Assembly (NCBI GenBank): GCA_900550035.1
Contig: URQS01000044.1
Span: 1 to 26,315, forward strand
Direction of reading: 5' to 3'
Source of the DNA: an uncultured Prevotella sp.
GTDB lineage: Bacteria; Bacteroidota; Bacteroidia; Bacteroidales; Bacteroidaceae
DNA length: 26,315 nucleotides
Of this stretch, positions 7,888-16,707 are shown piece by piece; within the stretch, counting starts at the first letter, position 1; the number at the start of each line of letters is the position of its first letter. A model generated the notes under the pieces. The model was given only the letters and a program-made list of their open reading frames with translations. It was not told the DNA's origin and did not search any database. The position numbers and the translations under genes are program-made.

Positions 7888-9414
7888 ATGTTCGAAAATC
7901 AACCTAAAGGTCTATGGGCCCTCGCATTGGCCAACACCGGAGAGCGCTTTGGTTACTACACCATGCTCGCAGTGTTCTTGCTGTATTTGCAGGCTAACTT
8001 CGGTTTTGAAACCGGAATGGCAAGTACTATCTACTCAACATTCTTGATGATGGTCTACTTCCTGCCCATCATTGGCGGTATCGCAGCCGACAAGTTTGGC
8101 TTTGGACGTATGGTTACCACTGGTATCTTCATCATGTTCATCGGCTATCTTGTTCTCTCGCTTCCGCTCGGAAAGGATACCGTTGCCATTGCAGCAATGG
8201 GTGTATCGCTCATCTTCATCGCTTTGGGAACAGGTCTGTTCAAGGGCAACCTCCAGGTAATGGTGGGTCGTCTGTACGACGAGGCTCAGTATGCAAGCAA
8301 TCGCGACTCTGGTTTCTCACTCTTCTACATGGCCATCAACATCGGTGCTATGTTTGCTCCTACAGCAGCCATCAAGATTATGGACTGGGCTAAGGCAAGC
8401 CTTGGCGTATCGCCTGAGGACGCTTACCACTTCGCATTTGCCATTGCATGTGCTTCGCTTATCTTCAGTATCGCCATCTACTACATCTTCAGCTTCACTT
8501 ACAAGCACGTTTTGGCTAACGAGACACAGCAGAAGTCGGGCAACGAAACTAAGTCGGAGGTTAAGGAACTCACTCCTGCCGAGACTAAGGAGCGTATCGT
8601 ATGCCTCTGCCTTGTATTTGCAGTGGTTATCTTCTTCTGGATGGCTTTCCATCAGAATGGTAACACATTGACATTGTTCGCTCGCGACTTCACCCAGAAG
8701 ACTTCTGAGGGTCTGCAGTCAATGGCATTCGACGTAACAAACCTCGTGGCTTGTATCTTCGTAGTATACGGCAGCTTCGGTCTGGCACAGAGCAAGACCG
8801 GTAAGGGCAAGGGCATCTCGCTCGGCGTTATCGTTGCAGCTATCGCATTCCTTTTCTACAAGTACAACACGCTCGAAGGCACTGTTGAGGTTCAGGCTCC
8901 TATCTTCCAGCAGTTCAATCCTTGCTACGTTGTAGCATTGACTCCGGTGAGCGTAGCTCTCTTCTCATGGCTCAACAAGATTGGCAAGGAGCCTACATCG
9001 CCCGAGAAGATTGGTCTTGGTATGCTCGTTGCAGCTCTTGGTTTCGTATGGATGGCTGTAGGCTCTATGGGCTTGGAGCTTCCGTTGACACAGGGCGATC
9101 CTGCTACTGAGGGCACACGCGTTAGCGCCAACCTCCTCATCTCTACATACCTCATCCTTACATTCGCTGAGCTGTTGCTTTCGCCTATCGGAATCTCGTT
9201 CGTATCGAAGGTAGCTCCTCCTAAGTATGCAGGTTTGATGATGGGTCTGTGGTTTGGTGCAACAGCCATTGGCAACCAGCTCGTAATGGTACCGGGCATC
9301 ATGTGGGGTCAGAACTTCAACCTCGTTACTATCTGGGGTGTTCTTGCCGGCATCTGCCTTGTATCTGCTCTGTTCATCTTCTCTATCATCAAGAAGCTCA
9401 ACAAGGTTAGCTAA
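7888..9414 (+). CDS. POT-family (PTR2) proton-coupled oligopeptide transporter
   Basis: This 508-residue inner-membrane protein has about 14 hydrophobic segments and belongs to the major facilitator superfamily. POT signatures are present: GERFGYYTM in the first membrane helix (residues 18-26) and the PTR2 pattern around GTGLFKGNLQVMVGRLYDE (about 113-131), where the helix-4 Lys is retained but FKPN is FKGN. The proton-coupling motif ExxER of helix 1 reads N16-T-G-E19-R20 here, so the first Glu is Asn. The predicted role is uptake of di- and tripeptides driven by the proton gradient. Codon use stands out from the neighbours: Arg is almost always CGT, Gly mostly GGT/GGC, and GCT/GTT are frequent, the pattern of highly expressed genes. 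The gene ends in a strong terminator. Confidence 0.92.
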   Translation: MFENQPKGLWALALANTGERFGYYTMLAVFLLYLQANFGFETGMASTIYSTFLMMVYFLPIIGGIAADKFGFGRMVTTGIFIMFIGYLVLSLPLGKDTVAIAAMGVSLIFIALGTGLFKGNLQVMVGRLYDEAQYASNRDSGFSLFYMAINIGAMFAPTAAIKIMDWAKASLGVSPEDAYHFAFAIACASLIFSIAIYYIFSFTYKHVLANETQQKSGNETKSEVKELTPAETKERIVCLCLVFAVVIFFWMAFHQNGNTLTLFARDFTQKTSEGLQSMAFDVTNLVACIFVVYGSFGLAQSKTGKGKGISLGVIVAAIAFLFYKYNTLEGTVEVQAPIFQQFNPCYVVALTPVSVALFSWLNKIGKEPTSPEKIGLGMLVAALGFVWMAVGSMGLELPLTQGDPATEGTRVSANLLISTYLILTFAELLLSPIGISFVSKVAPPKYAGLMMGLWFGATAIGNQLVMVPGIMWGQNFNLVTIWGVLAGICLVSALFIFSIIKKLNKVS

Positions 9415-9446
9415 TAAAACCAATTTATATAACAAATAACCATCGA

Positions 9447-9482
9447 CGCGGACAGCAACACCGATTGCTGTCCGCGTTTTTT
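9447..9482 (+). terminator. Intrinsic terminator of the peptide transporter gene
   Basis: A perfect 12-bp stem (CGCGGACAGCAA with TTGCTGTCCGCG) with a 6-nt loop (CACCGA) is followed by six T residues, 32 nt after the stop codon. Confidence 0.95.
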
Positions 9483-9483
9483 A

Positions 9484-9567
9484 TACCTATTTTTAGGTAA
9501 AATTAAAGTTCGGACAATTAAAAAGCCTCGCCAACTCCGCCACATTGCACGTTTTTAGGTAACTTTG
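9484..9567 (+). promoter_or_regulatory. Promoter region of the ccsBA-like gene with a repeated TTTTTAGGTAA site
   Basis: TAACTTTG (9560-9567) matches the -7 consensus TAnnTTTG. No good TTTG lies at the usual distance upstream, so the promoter may need an activator. The 11-mer TTTTTAGGTAA occurs at 9490-9500 and again at 9552-9562, where it overlaps the -7 box. The two copies are 62 nt apart, close to six helical turns. The first copy is half of a 6-bp inverted repeat, TACCTA-TTTT-TAGGTA (9484-9499). This could be an operator pair. The predicted leader to ATG 9630 is about 57 nt. Confidence 0.5.
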
Positions 9568-9629
9568 CATAGGCACAGTATGAACTTCATTCATACCGAA
9601 CACAACATACAATACACATTATATATATT

Positions 9630-11927
9630 ATGCAGACCAAGATAAAGAAATTATTGTTCGTACTCTATGCTCTTGTTATAGTATGCATGGCAACAGCCAC
9701 CATTGTCGAGAAATATCAAGGAAGCGACTTTGTAGGAAGCCACATATACGGTGCATGGTGGTTTACGATGCTATGGGCGCTGCTTGCAGCCACCGCCATA
9801 GTATATTTCATTAAGCACCGCACCCGCTCATGGACCGGCACAGCACTGCACATTTCGTTTGTAGTAATACTCGCCGGCGCTTTCATCACACACATCAGCT
9901 CCGAACGTGGAATGATACATCTGCGCCAAGGACTGCCCACCGACCGCTATACAGTATACGACCGCGACATGAACGCCCACCCTGCCACGCTGCCGTTCAG
10001 CATACGTCTCGACCGCTTTGACGTGCAGTATCACGCCGGAACAGACGCTGCGCAAGACTACGTGTCGCACTTCACTCTGACCGACAACGGACAGAAGACG
10101 CAGGGTAAGGTGTCGATGAACAACATTTTCAGCTACGGACCGATGCGAATATACCAGGCATCGTACGACAGCGACGGCATGGGCGCAACGTTATCGACCA
10201 ATTCCGACCCTATTGGCATACCCGTGACTTATACCGGATATGCACTGCTGTTCGTCGCACTCATCGGAATGCTGATTGACCCGCGTGGTGCCTACAGCCA
10301 ACTGCTTCGTCATCCCGTGTTCAAGAAGGGCGCTCTGTTCCTGACACTGCTCTTTGCTACAGCACCAGCCTCAACATTATGGGCAGCAGGTACTACCGAC
10401 AACGTCAAGGCACACTATCTGCCCGAAGCTACAGCCGAACAGTTCGGACGCATCAACATACTCTACAACAGCCGCATCTGTCCCGTGCAGACCGTAGCCA
10501 TCGACTTCACCAAGAAACTATACGGAGCACGCTCGTACAAGGGACTCACCGCCGAGCAGGTATTCACGGGCTGGATATTCTGGGGCGAGGAGTGGATGAA
10601 CGAACCGTTGCTAAAGATAAAGGACGGCGAAATGAAGTCGACACTGCAACTGCCCGACTATGTTTCTGCCAACAACTTCTTCAACAACGATATGGGCGGA
10701 TACACAATCGGCCCTTACATAAAGGAATACTACGAAGGCAATCACGACAAGTTTCACACACAGGTGGCATCGGTCGACGACAAGATACAGCTGCTCATGG
10801 ACTTACGCCGCGGTCTGCTTCTGAAGATTTTCCCCAACACTGTCAAGGGGAATACAATATGGTATGCTCCTACCGAAAACCTGCCCAAGACAATAAATGC
10901 TGAGCATCAACGTTTTATCCAGACCATTTTCACTCTGCTATACGACGAAGCAGAGGCTGAAAACTACAAGCTGATGGACGAGATGATAGGCAAGATACAG
11001 AAGTATCAAGTCAAGAATGCAGGCACATCGCTACCTACTGCCAAGCAGACTGAGGCAGAACACACATACAACCGCATACCGTTTGCCACTATACTATTTA
11101 TAGTATGTCTCACAATGGGCGTGCTCACATTCTTCTACACGATAGTAAGGTTGTGCCGCGAGTGCCAATTGGAACAAAACCTTGACACACGCGCTGGTCA
11201 ACAATCGCTTTTGGACACCGTTGTCACGGCATCGTCGCGCATCATCATGCTCGCCACACTGGCAGCTCTCACCTACTGTGAGTATCTGCGCTGGACCATT
11301 AGCGGCACACTGCCTATGTCGAACGGCTACGAGACAATGCTGTTCGTGGCATGGATAGTATTGGTTGTAGCTCTGATTTTCAGTCTGCGCTTCCACATAC
11401 TGCTTACGTGTGGATTCCTGATGTCGGGATTCTTCCTGCTGGTGAGCCACATCAGCCAGATGGATCCGCAGATAACGCACATCATGCCCGTGCTCAACTC
11501 GCCTCTGCTGAGCATTCACGTTTCGATAATAATGATAGGTTTCGCACTGCTGTCGCTGCCGCTTATCAACGGCATTACCGCCATCATAGTGCGAATCATC
11601 AATCGCGATGCCTCGACCGTAACGCTCGGGCTGCAACAGCTGTCACTGCTGTTCCTATATCCGGCAATGGCTGCGCTCGGCATAGGTATCTTCGTAGGAG
11701 CCATCTGGGCAAACGTGTCGTGGGGCGAATACTGGGGATGGGACCCCAAGGAGGTCTGGGCACTCATCACATTCATGATATACGCTGCGGCACTCCACCC
11801 CAAGACACTGCCCGCATTGCGCCGCCCTATGGTGTTCCACATATTCATGATTGTGGCTTTCCTCACCATCATAATGACATATTTCGGTGTCAACTACGTG
11901 TTGGGCGGTATGCACAGCTACGCATAA
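9630..11927 (+). CDS. Fused ResB-CcsA (system II) cytochrome c biogenesis protein
   Basis: This 765-residue membrane protein has a ResB-like N-terminal part: membrane helices near residues 8-28, 43-63, 68-90 and about 198-215, and a periplasmic beta-rich segment with FSIRLDRFDVQYH around 115. A large extracytoplasmic segment follows (about 255-475). The C-terminal CcsA/CcmC-like half (about 485-765) has multiple helices and the heme-handling Trp-rich motif WGEYWGWDPKEVWAL (about 697-711). Conserved His residues lie before and after it. By family knowledge, fused CcsBA proteins export heme and ligate it to CXXCH apocytochromes. No cytochrome or nitrite reductase gene is adjacent in the window, so the client is unknown. 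In Bacteroidales such genes often serve the NrfHA nitrite reductase. The gene stands alone between its own promoter and a bidirectional terminator. Confidence 0.88.
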   Translation: MQTKIKKLLFVLYALVIVCMATATIVEKYQGSDFVGSHIYGAWWFTMLWALLAATAIVYFIKHRTRSWTGTALHISFVVILAGAFITHISSERGMIHLRQGLPTDRYTVYDRDMNAHPATLPFSIRLDRFDVQYHAGTDAAQDYVSHFTLTDNGQKTQGKVSMNNIFSYGPMRIYQASYDSDGMGATLSTNSDPIGIPVTYTGYALLFVALIGMLIDPRGAYSQLLRHPVFKKGALFLTLLFATAPASTLWAAGTTDNVKAHYLPEATAEQFGRINILYNSRICPVQTVAIDFTKKLYGARSYKGLTAEQVFTGWIFWGEEWMNEPLLKIKDGEMKSTLQLPDYVSANNFFNNDMGGYTIGPYIKEYYEGNHDKFHTQVASVDDKIQLLMDLRRGLLLKIFPNTVKGNTIWYAPTENLPKTINAEHQRFIQTIFTLLYDEAEAENYKLMDEMIGKIQKYQVKNAGTSLPTAKQTEAEHTYNRIPFATILFIVCLTMGVLTFFYTIVRLCRECQLEQNLDTRAGQQSLLDTVVTASSRIIMLATLAALTYCEYLRWTISGTLPMSNGYETMLFVAWIVLVVALIFSLRFHILLTCGFLMSGFFLLVSHISQMDPQITHIMPVLNSPLLSIHVSIIMIGFALLSLPLINGITAIIVRIINRDASTVTLGLQQLSLLFLYPAMAALGIGIFVGAIWANVSWGEYWGWDPKEVWALITFMIYAAALHPKTLPALRRPMVFHIFMIVAFLTIIMTYFGVNYVLGGMHSYA

Positions 11928-11941
11928 AGAAGAATATGTAT

Positions 11942-11998
11942 AAAAACAAAAAAACTCGTTGCACTTCCATTAAGGATGTACAACGAGTTTTTTGTTTT
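11942..11998. terminator. Bidirectional intrinsic terminator between convergent genes
   Basis: AAAACAAAAAAACTCGTTG (from 11943) pairs with CAACGAGTTTTTTGTTTT (11981-11998) around a 19-nt segment that itself contains TCC/GGA. The A-rich left arm and T-rich right arm make it work on both strands, serving the ccsBA-like gene (ends 11927) and the fucosidase gene (ends 12035). Confidence 0.92.
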
Positions 11999-12034
11999 AA
12001 ACAATTTGGTTTTTAACCTTTACATTATTCGTTA

Positions 12035-13882
12035 TTAGTTTATTCCCAATTTCTCATAGTTCATCTTCTCGCCAGCCTTCACCATGCGCTCAGCCTTGAA
12101 CTTCAGGTAGCGTGTCTTCACTGTCGGGAATGTCACGGTCTGCAGAATCGGGTTGTTCTGGATATTTGAAAACTCGTCCTTCTTCAGCGTCTTCTGTACA
12201 TTGCCGTTAGCGTCGCATGTGCTGATGCTATAGGTATGGACCAGACCCTTGCGGTGGTCGCTCTGGTCGGGCAGATACTGCAGTGTGGTGATGTCCTTAG
12301 CCTCGCCAAGGTCGATGATTACCTCGTCGGCAGTCTTCTTCACAACTGTGAACGGCAGCGACTTGATGCTCTCGGCAGCCTTGCTCCATGTAAGCTGGGC
12401 GTCCTTGCCACCGTCGTACACACCAATGTTGTTGATGCACAAAGGACCACGCGAATCAAGAATGCGTACACGTATGCCCTTCGATACTACTGTAGCAAAG
12501 CGCAACAGACGCTTATAACCGATAGTCGTAGTCTCCTCAGGCTGCTCTACGGTCTGCCATTGTCCCTCGTTGTCGAGATATTCCACGCTGAATTTCTTCA
12601 CGCGCTGTCCCAGTGGGATATACTCCTGCAGCATGATGCGGTTCATGCGCTGCGCCTTCTTGAATCGGAACTCGATGTCGCCGGTGGTCACACCGTCGGG
12701 AGTAGCCCAGTATGTATCCCAAGAGTTGTCGGTCAGAGCCTTTGCTGTGAACTGTCCGCCACGCTCGCTGCTCACACGTGCCTTCATGCCAGCCACAAGG
12801 TTGTTGCTCAGTTCGCGCTGTATGATGTTGTGATATGCGATAGCGTTGGCTGAGTCGATGGGGTGAATCAGTCCGTCGCGGTCAACCGGGAAGTTGAGCA
12901 GGAATGTAGCGTTGTGGCCTACGCTGCGATAGTAGAGGTCGACAAGCTGTTCGGGCGACTTCACCCTGCTGTCCTCTTCAGGATGATAGAACCAACCCGG
13001 ACGTATCGATACGTCGCACTCGGCAGCTGTCCACTGGTTGCCGTCGGCATGGCCGTATGTCAGTTCGGTATGTCTTGGATAGCCAGGATAAACCTCGCCC
13101 TTGCGCAGGAACGACCAGTTGGTCTCGCCGGCAAATCCCTTCTCGTTGCCTACCCAGCGGCATCCGGGGCCACCGTCGCCGAATACCACTGCATTAGGCT
13201 GTATCTCGTCGAGAATTTCGAATATACGCGGATAATTGTAATAGTTCTTGCGGTCGATGGTGCGCTGGTCTTTGGCTCCGCCATAGTAGCCGTCGCCACC
13301 ATTTGCGCCGTCAAACCATACCTCAAACACCTCACCGTAGTTGGTTAGTAGGTCGCGCAGCTGTGCGTAGAAGTAAGGCAGATAGTCGGGCGTAGCATAC
13401 TCGGCACGCGAGCGGTCCCACGGCGAGAGATATACAGCAAACTTCAATCCGTACTTCTTGCAGGCGTCAGCCAGTTCGCGCACCACATTGCCCTTGCCGC
13501 CACGCCATGGCGACTTGCTCACGTTGTAGTCGTTGCCCTCAAAAGGCCACAGACAGAAGCCGTCGTGATGCTTGGCTGTGAATATCACGCCCTTCATTCC
13601 GGCAGCAATGAGTGTCTTCACCCACTGCTCGCAGTCGAGGCGTGTAGGGTTGAATGTCTTAGGGTCGGAATCGCCATATCCCCACTCACGGTCGTTGAAT
13701 GTGTTCAGTCCGAAGTGGATGAAGGCGTAAGTCTCCATCTTCTGCCAGTCAATCTGCTTCTGTTCGGGCAGCGGCAGTATTGGCTCTGGTGCTTTCACGT
13801 CTTTCTGTGCCGACGCATTCACACTGAGCATGGCAGCACACGCCAACATGGCCAATGATTTTCTGATTTGTTTTCTGTTCAT
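12035..13882 (-). CDS. GH29 alpha-L-fucosidase with C-terminal F5/8 type C (discoidin-like) domain
   Basis: This is a 615-residue exported glycoside hydrolase. Residues 1-26 are a signal peptide ending NASAQ. The GH29 barrel covers about 40-350, with FIHFGLNTF (54-62), KHHDGF (104-109) and the nucleophile-bearing EVWFDGANGG (D191 in WFDGA). AECDVSIRPGWFYH (287-300) contains E288, a candidate acid/base residue. Its position before DVSIRPGW fits the GH29-B (1,3/1,4-linkage selective) group better than GH29-A, though this is inference. Residues about 355-490 form a discoidin-like beta-sandwich (KALTDNSWDTYWATPDG, ending INNIGVYDG) that may bind glycan, and a further beta-rich tail follows. The gene starts 26 nt after the porin stop, so the two are probably co-transcribed. 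Predicted location is the periplasm or cell surface, releasing L-fucose from host or plant glycans. Confidence 0.92.
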   Translation of the reverse strand: MNRKQIRKSLAMLACAAMLSVNASAQKDVKAPEPILPLPEQKQIDWQKMETYAFIHFGLNTFNDREWGYGDSDPKTFNPTRLDCEQWVKTLIAAGMKGVIFTAKHHDGFCLWPFEGNDYNVSKSPWRGGKGNVVRELADACKKYGLKFAVYLSPWDRSRAEYATPDYLPYFYAQLRDLLTNYGEVFEVWFDGANGGDGYYGGAKDQRTIDRKNYYNYPRIFEILDEIQPNAVVFGDGGPGCRWVGNEKGFAGETNWSFLRKGEVYPGYPRHTELTYGHADGNQWTAAECDVSIRPGWFYHPEEDSRVKSPEQLVDLYYRSVGHNATFLLNFPVDRDGLIHPIDSANAIAYHNIIQRELSNNLVAGMKARVSSERGGQFTAKALTDNSWDTYWATPDGVTTGDIEFRFKKAQRMNRIMLQEYIPLGQRVKKFSVEYLDNEGQWQTVEQPEETTTIGYKRLLRFATVVSKGIRVRILDSRGPLCINNIGVYDGGKDAQLTWSKAAESIKSLPFTVVKKTADEVIIDLGEAKDITTLQYLPDQSDHRKGLVHTYSISTCDANGNVQKTLKKDEFSNIQNNPILQTVTFPTVKTRYLKFKAERMVKAGEKMNYEKLGIN

Positions 13883-13908
13883 AGTGGTAAATGTGTATTT
13901 AAGTAGTG

Positions 13909-15078
13909 TTAGAACTTCACGTCAAACTCAAGGTCAAACATGTTGTAGTTTGACTTGTTGAGACTGCGATCGTTGACGCGAACATACTCAGCGGCAATCA
14001 TAATAGATTTGCCTATCCAGTAGTTGGCACCAATCTCGTAGTTGGTCTTCGATGTGTTCCACTCGGCACGCGGACGATACATGTCGTAGCGTGCCTTGGC
14101 ATAGAGCTTCTTGCTGATTACCGGAGCAATCATGAGTGCATAGAAACCGTCGGCCTTGTCGCCAGCAGCATAGTTGATGTTGCAGTCGGTCTCCTTGCCT
14201 GTCTTATATGTTGTCTTGAATCCGTAGCCCTGGCTGTGTATGTACTCCGAACGGAATGTCCAGTCGTTGGCAGCATACTCGGCGCTGAAGGCATAGCGGT
14301 TCTTCTTAAGCGAGCGCACGCCACTCTCAACAACGTTATTGCCATCCTCGTCGAGCACAGGCTTATGATTGGCATCGGTAACATTCCAAGTTCCCTTGCG
14401 GGCATACGAACCAGTCCATCCGAAGGCGCCGATACGCAATCCCTTAACGGGCATTAGCCACAAGCCACCGATGATGTCCTTGCGCTGGTCGACATCCTTC
14501 TGACCTGTACCCTGGCCGTTGAACACGCCCACCTGATAATGCACGAGGTTGCGACCAGCCTGATTCTTGATGATGTCGCCCTGAATCTGTACACCTATGT
14601 CACGTCCGTTGCTGGCATGCTCGCCCACACGGTCGCTGAATCCCGACAACTTGGTCACGTTCTGCGAGTAGCCCATGAATCCCTGTGTAACGGGGTGCAT
14701 CGGGTTCTCGAATGTGAACGGACGCTTGAACTGTCCTGCCTTCACCTTGAACGCATCAAATTTCTGCCACTCGGCAAAGGCGTCTACCATACGTGGCGAC
14801 GATCCGAGGTCGCTTGTGTTGCCATTGGCCTGAAGCTGAACTTTCCAGTAGAAATCCTGCATCAGTCGGCCCTCAAGAGCCATACGCACCATGCGGATGT
14901 TGAAGGTGTTTATGTCCTTGGTGCCGTCATTGGCTTCCTTGTCGCTGTACTGATACTGCGACATTACATAGCCGCTGAACTTGATGTCGCTAACAACCGA
15001 AATCTTCGGCTTGTCCTGCTGAGCCAACGCGCCCGTAGTGGCAAGCGTAGCAAGAGCGAGAGATAAAAGTTTTTTCAT
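13909..15078 (-). CDS. Outer-membrane porin of the OprO/OprP-like (PF07396) family
   Basis: This 389-residue protein has a signal peptide (KKLLSLALATLATTGALAQ) and repeated amphipathic strands. They begin with ISVVSDIKFSGYVMSQYQYS and include RMALEGRLMQDFYWKVQLQA and FDAFKVKAGQFKRPFTFENP, and the chain ends with YNMFDLEFDVKF, a typical beta-barrel C-terminus with terminal Phe. The KAGQFKRPFTFENP stretch is characteristic of the phosphate-selective porin O/P family, as commonly annotated in Bacteroidota. Anion selectivity has not been shown for these relatives. It lies 35 nt downstream of the rlmD-like gene, with no evident terminator or TAnnTTTG box in the gap, and 26 nt upstream of the fucosidase gene. 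A porin rather than a SusC/SusD pair beside the fucosidase is unusual. Confidence 0.85.
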   Translation of the reverse strand: MKKLLSLALATLATTGALAQQDKPKISVVSDIKFSGYVMSQYQYSDKEANDGTKDINTFNIRMVRMALEGRLMQDFYWKVQLQANGNTSDLGSSPRMVDAFAEWQKFDAFKVKAGQFKRPFTFENPMHPVTQGFMGYSQNVTKLSGFSDRVGEHASNGRDIGVQIQGDIIKNQAGRNLVHYQVGVFNGQGTGQKDVDQRKDIIGGLWLMPVKGLRIGAFGWTGSYARKGTWNVTDANHKPVLDEDGNNVVESGVRSLKKNRYAFSAEYAANDWTFRSEYIHSQGYGFKTTYKTGKETDCNINYAAGDKADGFYALMIAPVISKKLYAKARYDMYRPRAEWNTSKTNYEIGANYWIGKSIMIAAEYVRVNDRSLNKSNYNMFDLEFDVKF

Positions 15079-15113
15079 TTCTTAGTTTTAATTTGCGTTT
15101 TGAATTTGATTGC

Positions 15114-16535
15114 TTAAGCCTTTTCTTCCAACAATACCACGTTCTCTACGTGCGGAGTATGCGGGAACATATCCACCGGCTGCACTTCCTTCACGCTGTA
15201 TGCCACGTCGAGAGCCTGCAAGTCGCGAGCCTGTGTGGCAGGGTTGCAGCTAACGTATACGATGCGCTTAGGATGGGCACGCAATATGGTCTCGATAACG
15301 TCGGGGTGCATACCAGCGCGTGGCGGGTCGGTGATGATTACATCGGGGCGGCCGTGCTCAGCAATGAACTCGTCGTTGAGAATATCCTTCATGTCGCCAG
15401 CATAGAACTTGGTGTTGGCTATGTTGTTGACATTTGAGTTGACCTTAGCATCTTCGATAGCCTCAGGCACATACTCGATGCCGATAACCTCACGAGCCTG
15501 ACGAGCCACGAAGTTGGCGATAGTACCCGTACCGGTGTAGAGGTCGTAAACGAGTTCGTCGCCGGTGAGCTGTGCAAACTCACGTGCTACAGAATACAGA
15601 TGATAAGCCTGCTCGGTATTGGTCTGATAGAAGCTCTTAGGTCCTACCTTGAAACGCAGGTTCTCCATTGTCTCGTATATATGGTCGTTGCCCTTGAACA
15701 CCGAGAGGTCGAGGTCGCCGAATGTGTCGTTGCACTTCTGGTTGTCAACATACATGAGCGAGGTAATCTCGGGGAACTTGTCGGCAATGTGCTGAAGCAA
15801 TCCCTTGGCACGCTGCTCGTCGCCCTCCTCGTCGTAGTGGAACTGGATGAGCACCATCCACTCGCCGGTGTTGGAGTTGCGTATCATGATGTCGCGCAAC
15901 AGACCGTGCTGCTGACGCAGGTCGAAGAATGTCATGCCCGTCTCGAAAGCATAGTCGCGTATGGCATTGCGTATGCGGTTGTGCAAGTCGTCCATGAGCC
16001 AGCACTTCTCGATAGGCAGAATCTTGTCGAATGCGCCAGTGATGTGGAATCCGATGCCGTTCATGTTGTCAAACTGTGTGCCCTCGGCTATCTGCTCGCG
16101 TGTGAGCCAGCGCTTGTTGCAGCATCCGAACTCAAGCTTGTTGCGATACTCCTTGATATGTACCGAACCCATGATGGGGCGGAACTCGGGCAATGGAATC
16201 TTGCCGATGCGACGGAGCTGGTCGTGCACCTGCTGCTGCTTTGCCTTGAGCTGCTCGGCATAGGGAAGGTTCTGCCACTTGCAGCCACCACAGATGCCGA
16301 AATGCTCGCACATCGGCTCTTCGCGTACGTCGCTCTTCTTGATGAAGCGTATCACTTCTGCCTCGCAGTAGCTATGCTTCTTCTTGCGCACTTGCAGGTC
16401 GACAACATCGCCCGGAACGGCAAACGGTACGAACACCACCATGTCATTGACGTGTGCCAACGACTTGCCCTCGGCTGCCACAGCCTCGATGGTTACATTC
16501 TCGAGTATCGGCAGCGGTTTCTTTTTTCTTGACAT
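15114..16535 (-). CDS. rlmD: 23S rRNA (uracil-5)-methyltransferase, RlmD/RumA-type
   Basis: This 473-residue TrmA-family enzyme is read from ATG 16535 (SRKKKPLPILENV). The frame is open 32 codons further, but that extension crosses a -7 promoter box and lacks homology-like sequence. Residues about 8-55 form a TRAM RNA-binding domain. C76, C82 and C85 (CEHFGICGGC) with a further Cys near 138/139 fit the 4Fe-4S site of RlmD. The SAM site is YDLYTGTGTIANF, followed by TDPPRAGMHP and the catalytic Cys in VSCNPATQARD (near residue 427). The enzyme makes 5-methyluridine in 23S rRNA. Whether the target is U1939, U747 or both cannot be decided from sequence, so the symbol is provisional. It is transcribed from its own promoter after the spt terminator and may be co-transcribed with the porin gene. 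Confidence 0.9.
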   Translation of the reverse strand: MSRKKKPLPILENVTIEAVAAEGKSLAHVNDMVVFVPFAVPGDVVDLQVRKKKHSYCEAEVIRFIKKSDVREEPMCEHFGICGGCKWQNLPYAEQLKAKQQQVHDQLRRIGKIPLPEFRPIMGSVHIKEYRNKLEFGCCNKRWLTREQIAEGTQFDNMNGIGFHITGAFDKILPIEKCWLMDDLHNRIRNAIRDYAFETGMTFFDLRQQHGLLRDIMIRNSNTGEWMVLIQFHYDEEGDEQRAKGLLQHIADKFPEITSLMYVDNQKCNDTFGDLDLSVFKGNDHIYETMENLRFKVGPKSFYQTNTEQAYHLYSVAREFAQLTGDELVYDLYTGTGTIANFVARQAREVIGIEYVPEAIEDAKVNSNVNNIANTKFYAGDMKDILNDEFIAEHGRPDVIITDPPRAGMHPDVIETILRAHPKRIVYVSCNPATQARDLQALDVAYSVKEVQPVDMFPHTPHVENVVLLEEKA

Positions 16536-16564
16536 ATATGTTTCTTTTCTATTTTTTCTAAATG

Positions 16565-16572
16565 CAAAATTA
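16565..16572 (-). promoter_or_regulatory. -7 promoter element for the rlmD-like gene
   Basis: On the minus strand TAATTTTG matches TAnnTTTG, 29 nt before the ATG at 16535. No TTTG lies at the expected -33 distance, so the evidence is the -7 box only. Its location just after the spt terminator supports it. Confidence 0.5.
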
Positions 16573-16607
16573 GGCATTTTTATTGATATATAGGAGCCTA
16601 CACCTGC

Positions 16608-16681
16608 AAAAAACAACAAAACGGGCTGCACGTCCTCATACTCACCGCACTCGACGGCAAAGTGATGAAGGCGTGCAGCCC
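16608..16681 (-). terminator. Long-stem intrinsic terminator downstream of spt
   Basis: On the minus strand, 27 nt after the spt stop, GGGCTGCACG pairs perfectly with CGTGCAGCCC. An inner CCTTCATCAC pairs with GTGAGTATGAGG with small interruptions, around a GC-rich loop. The stem is followed by GTTTTGTTGTTTTTT. The stem is unusually long for a terminator. Confidence 0.8.
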
Positions 16682-16707
16682 ATTGTATAGCGTATGTAAA
16701 ATGATTT

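Noticed and set aside
15600..16532. Plus-strand open frame of 310 codons opposite the rRNA methyltransferase
   Set aside because: It is a shadow of the RlmD-type gene, rich in Val/Leu from reversed codons, with no domain.
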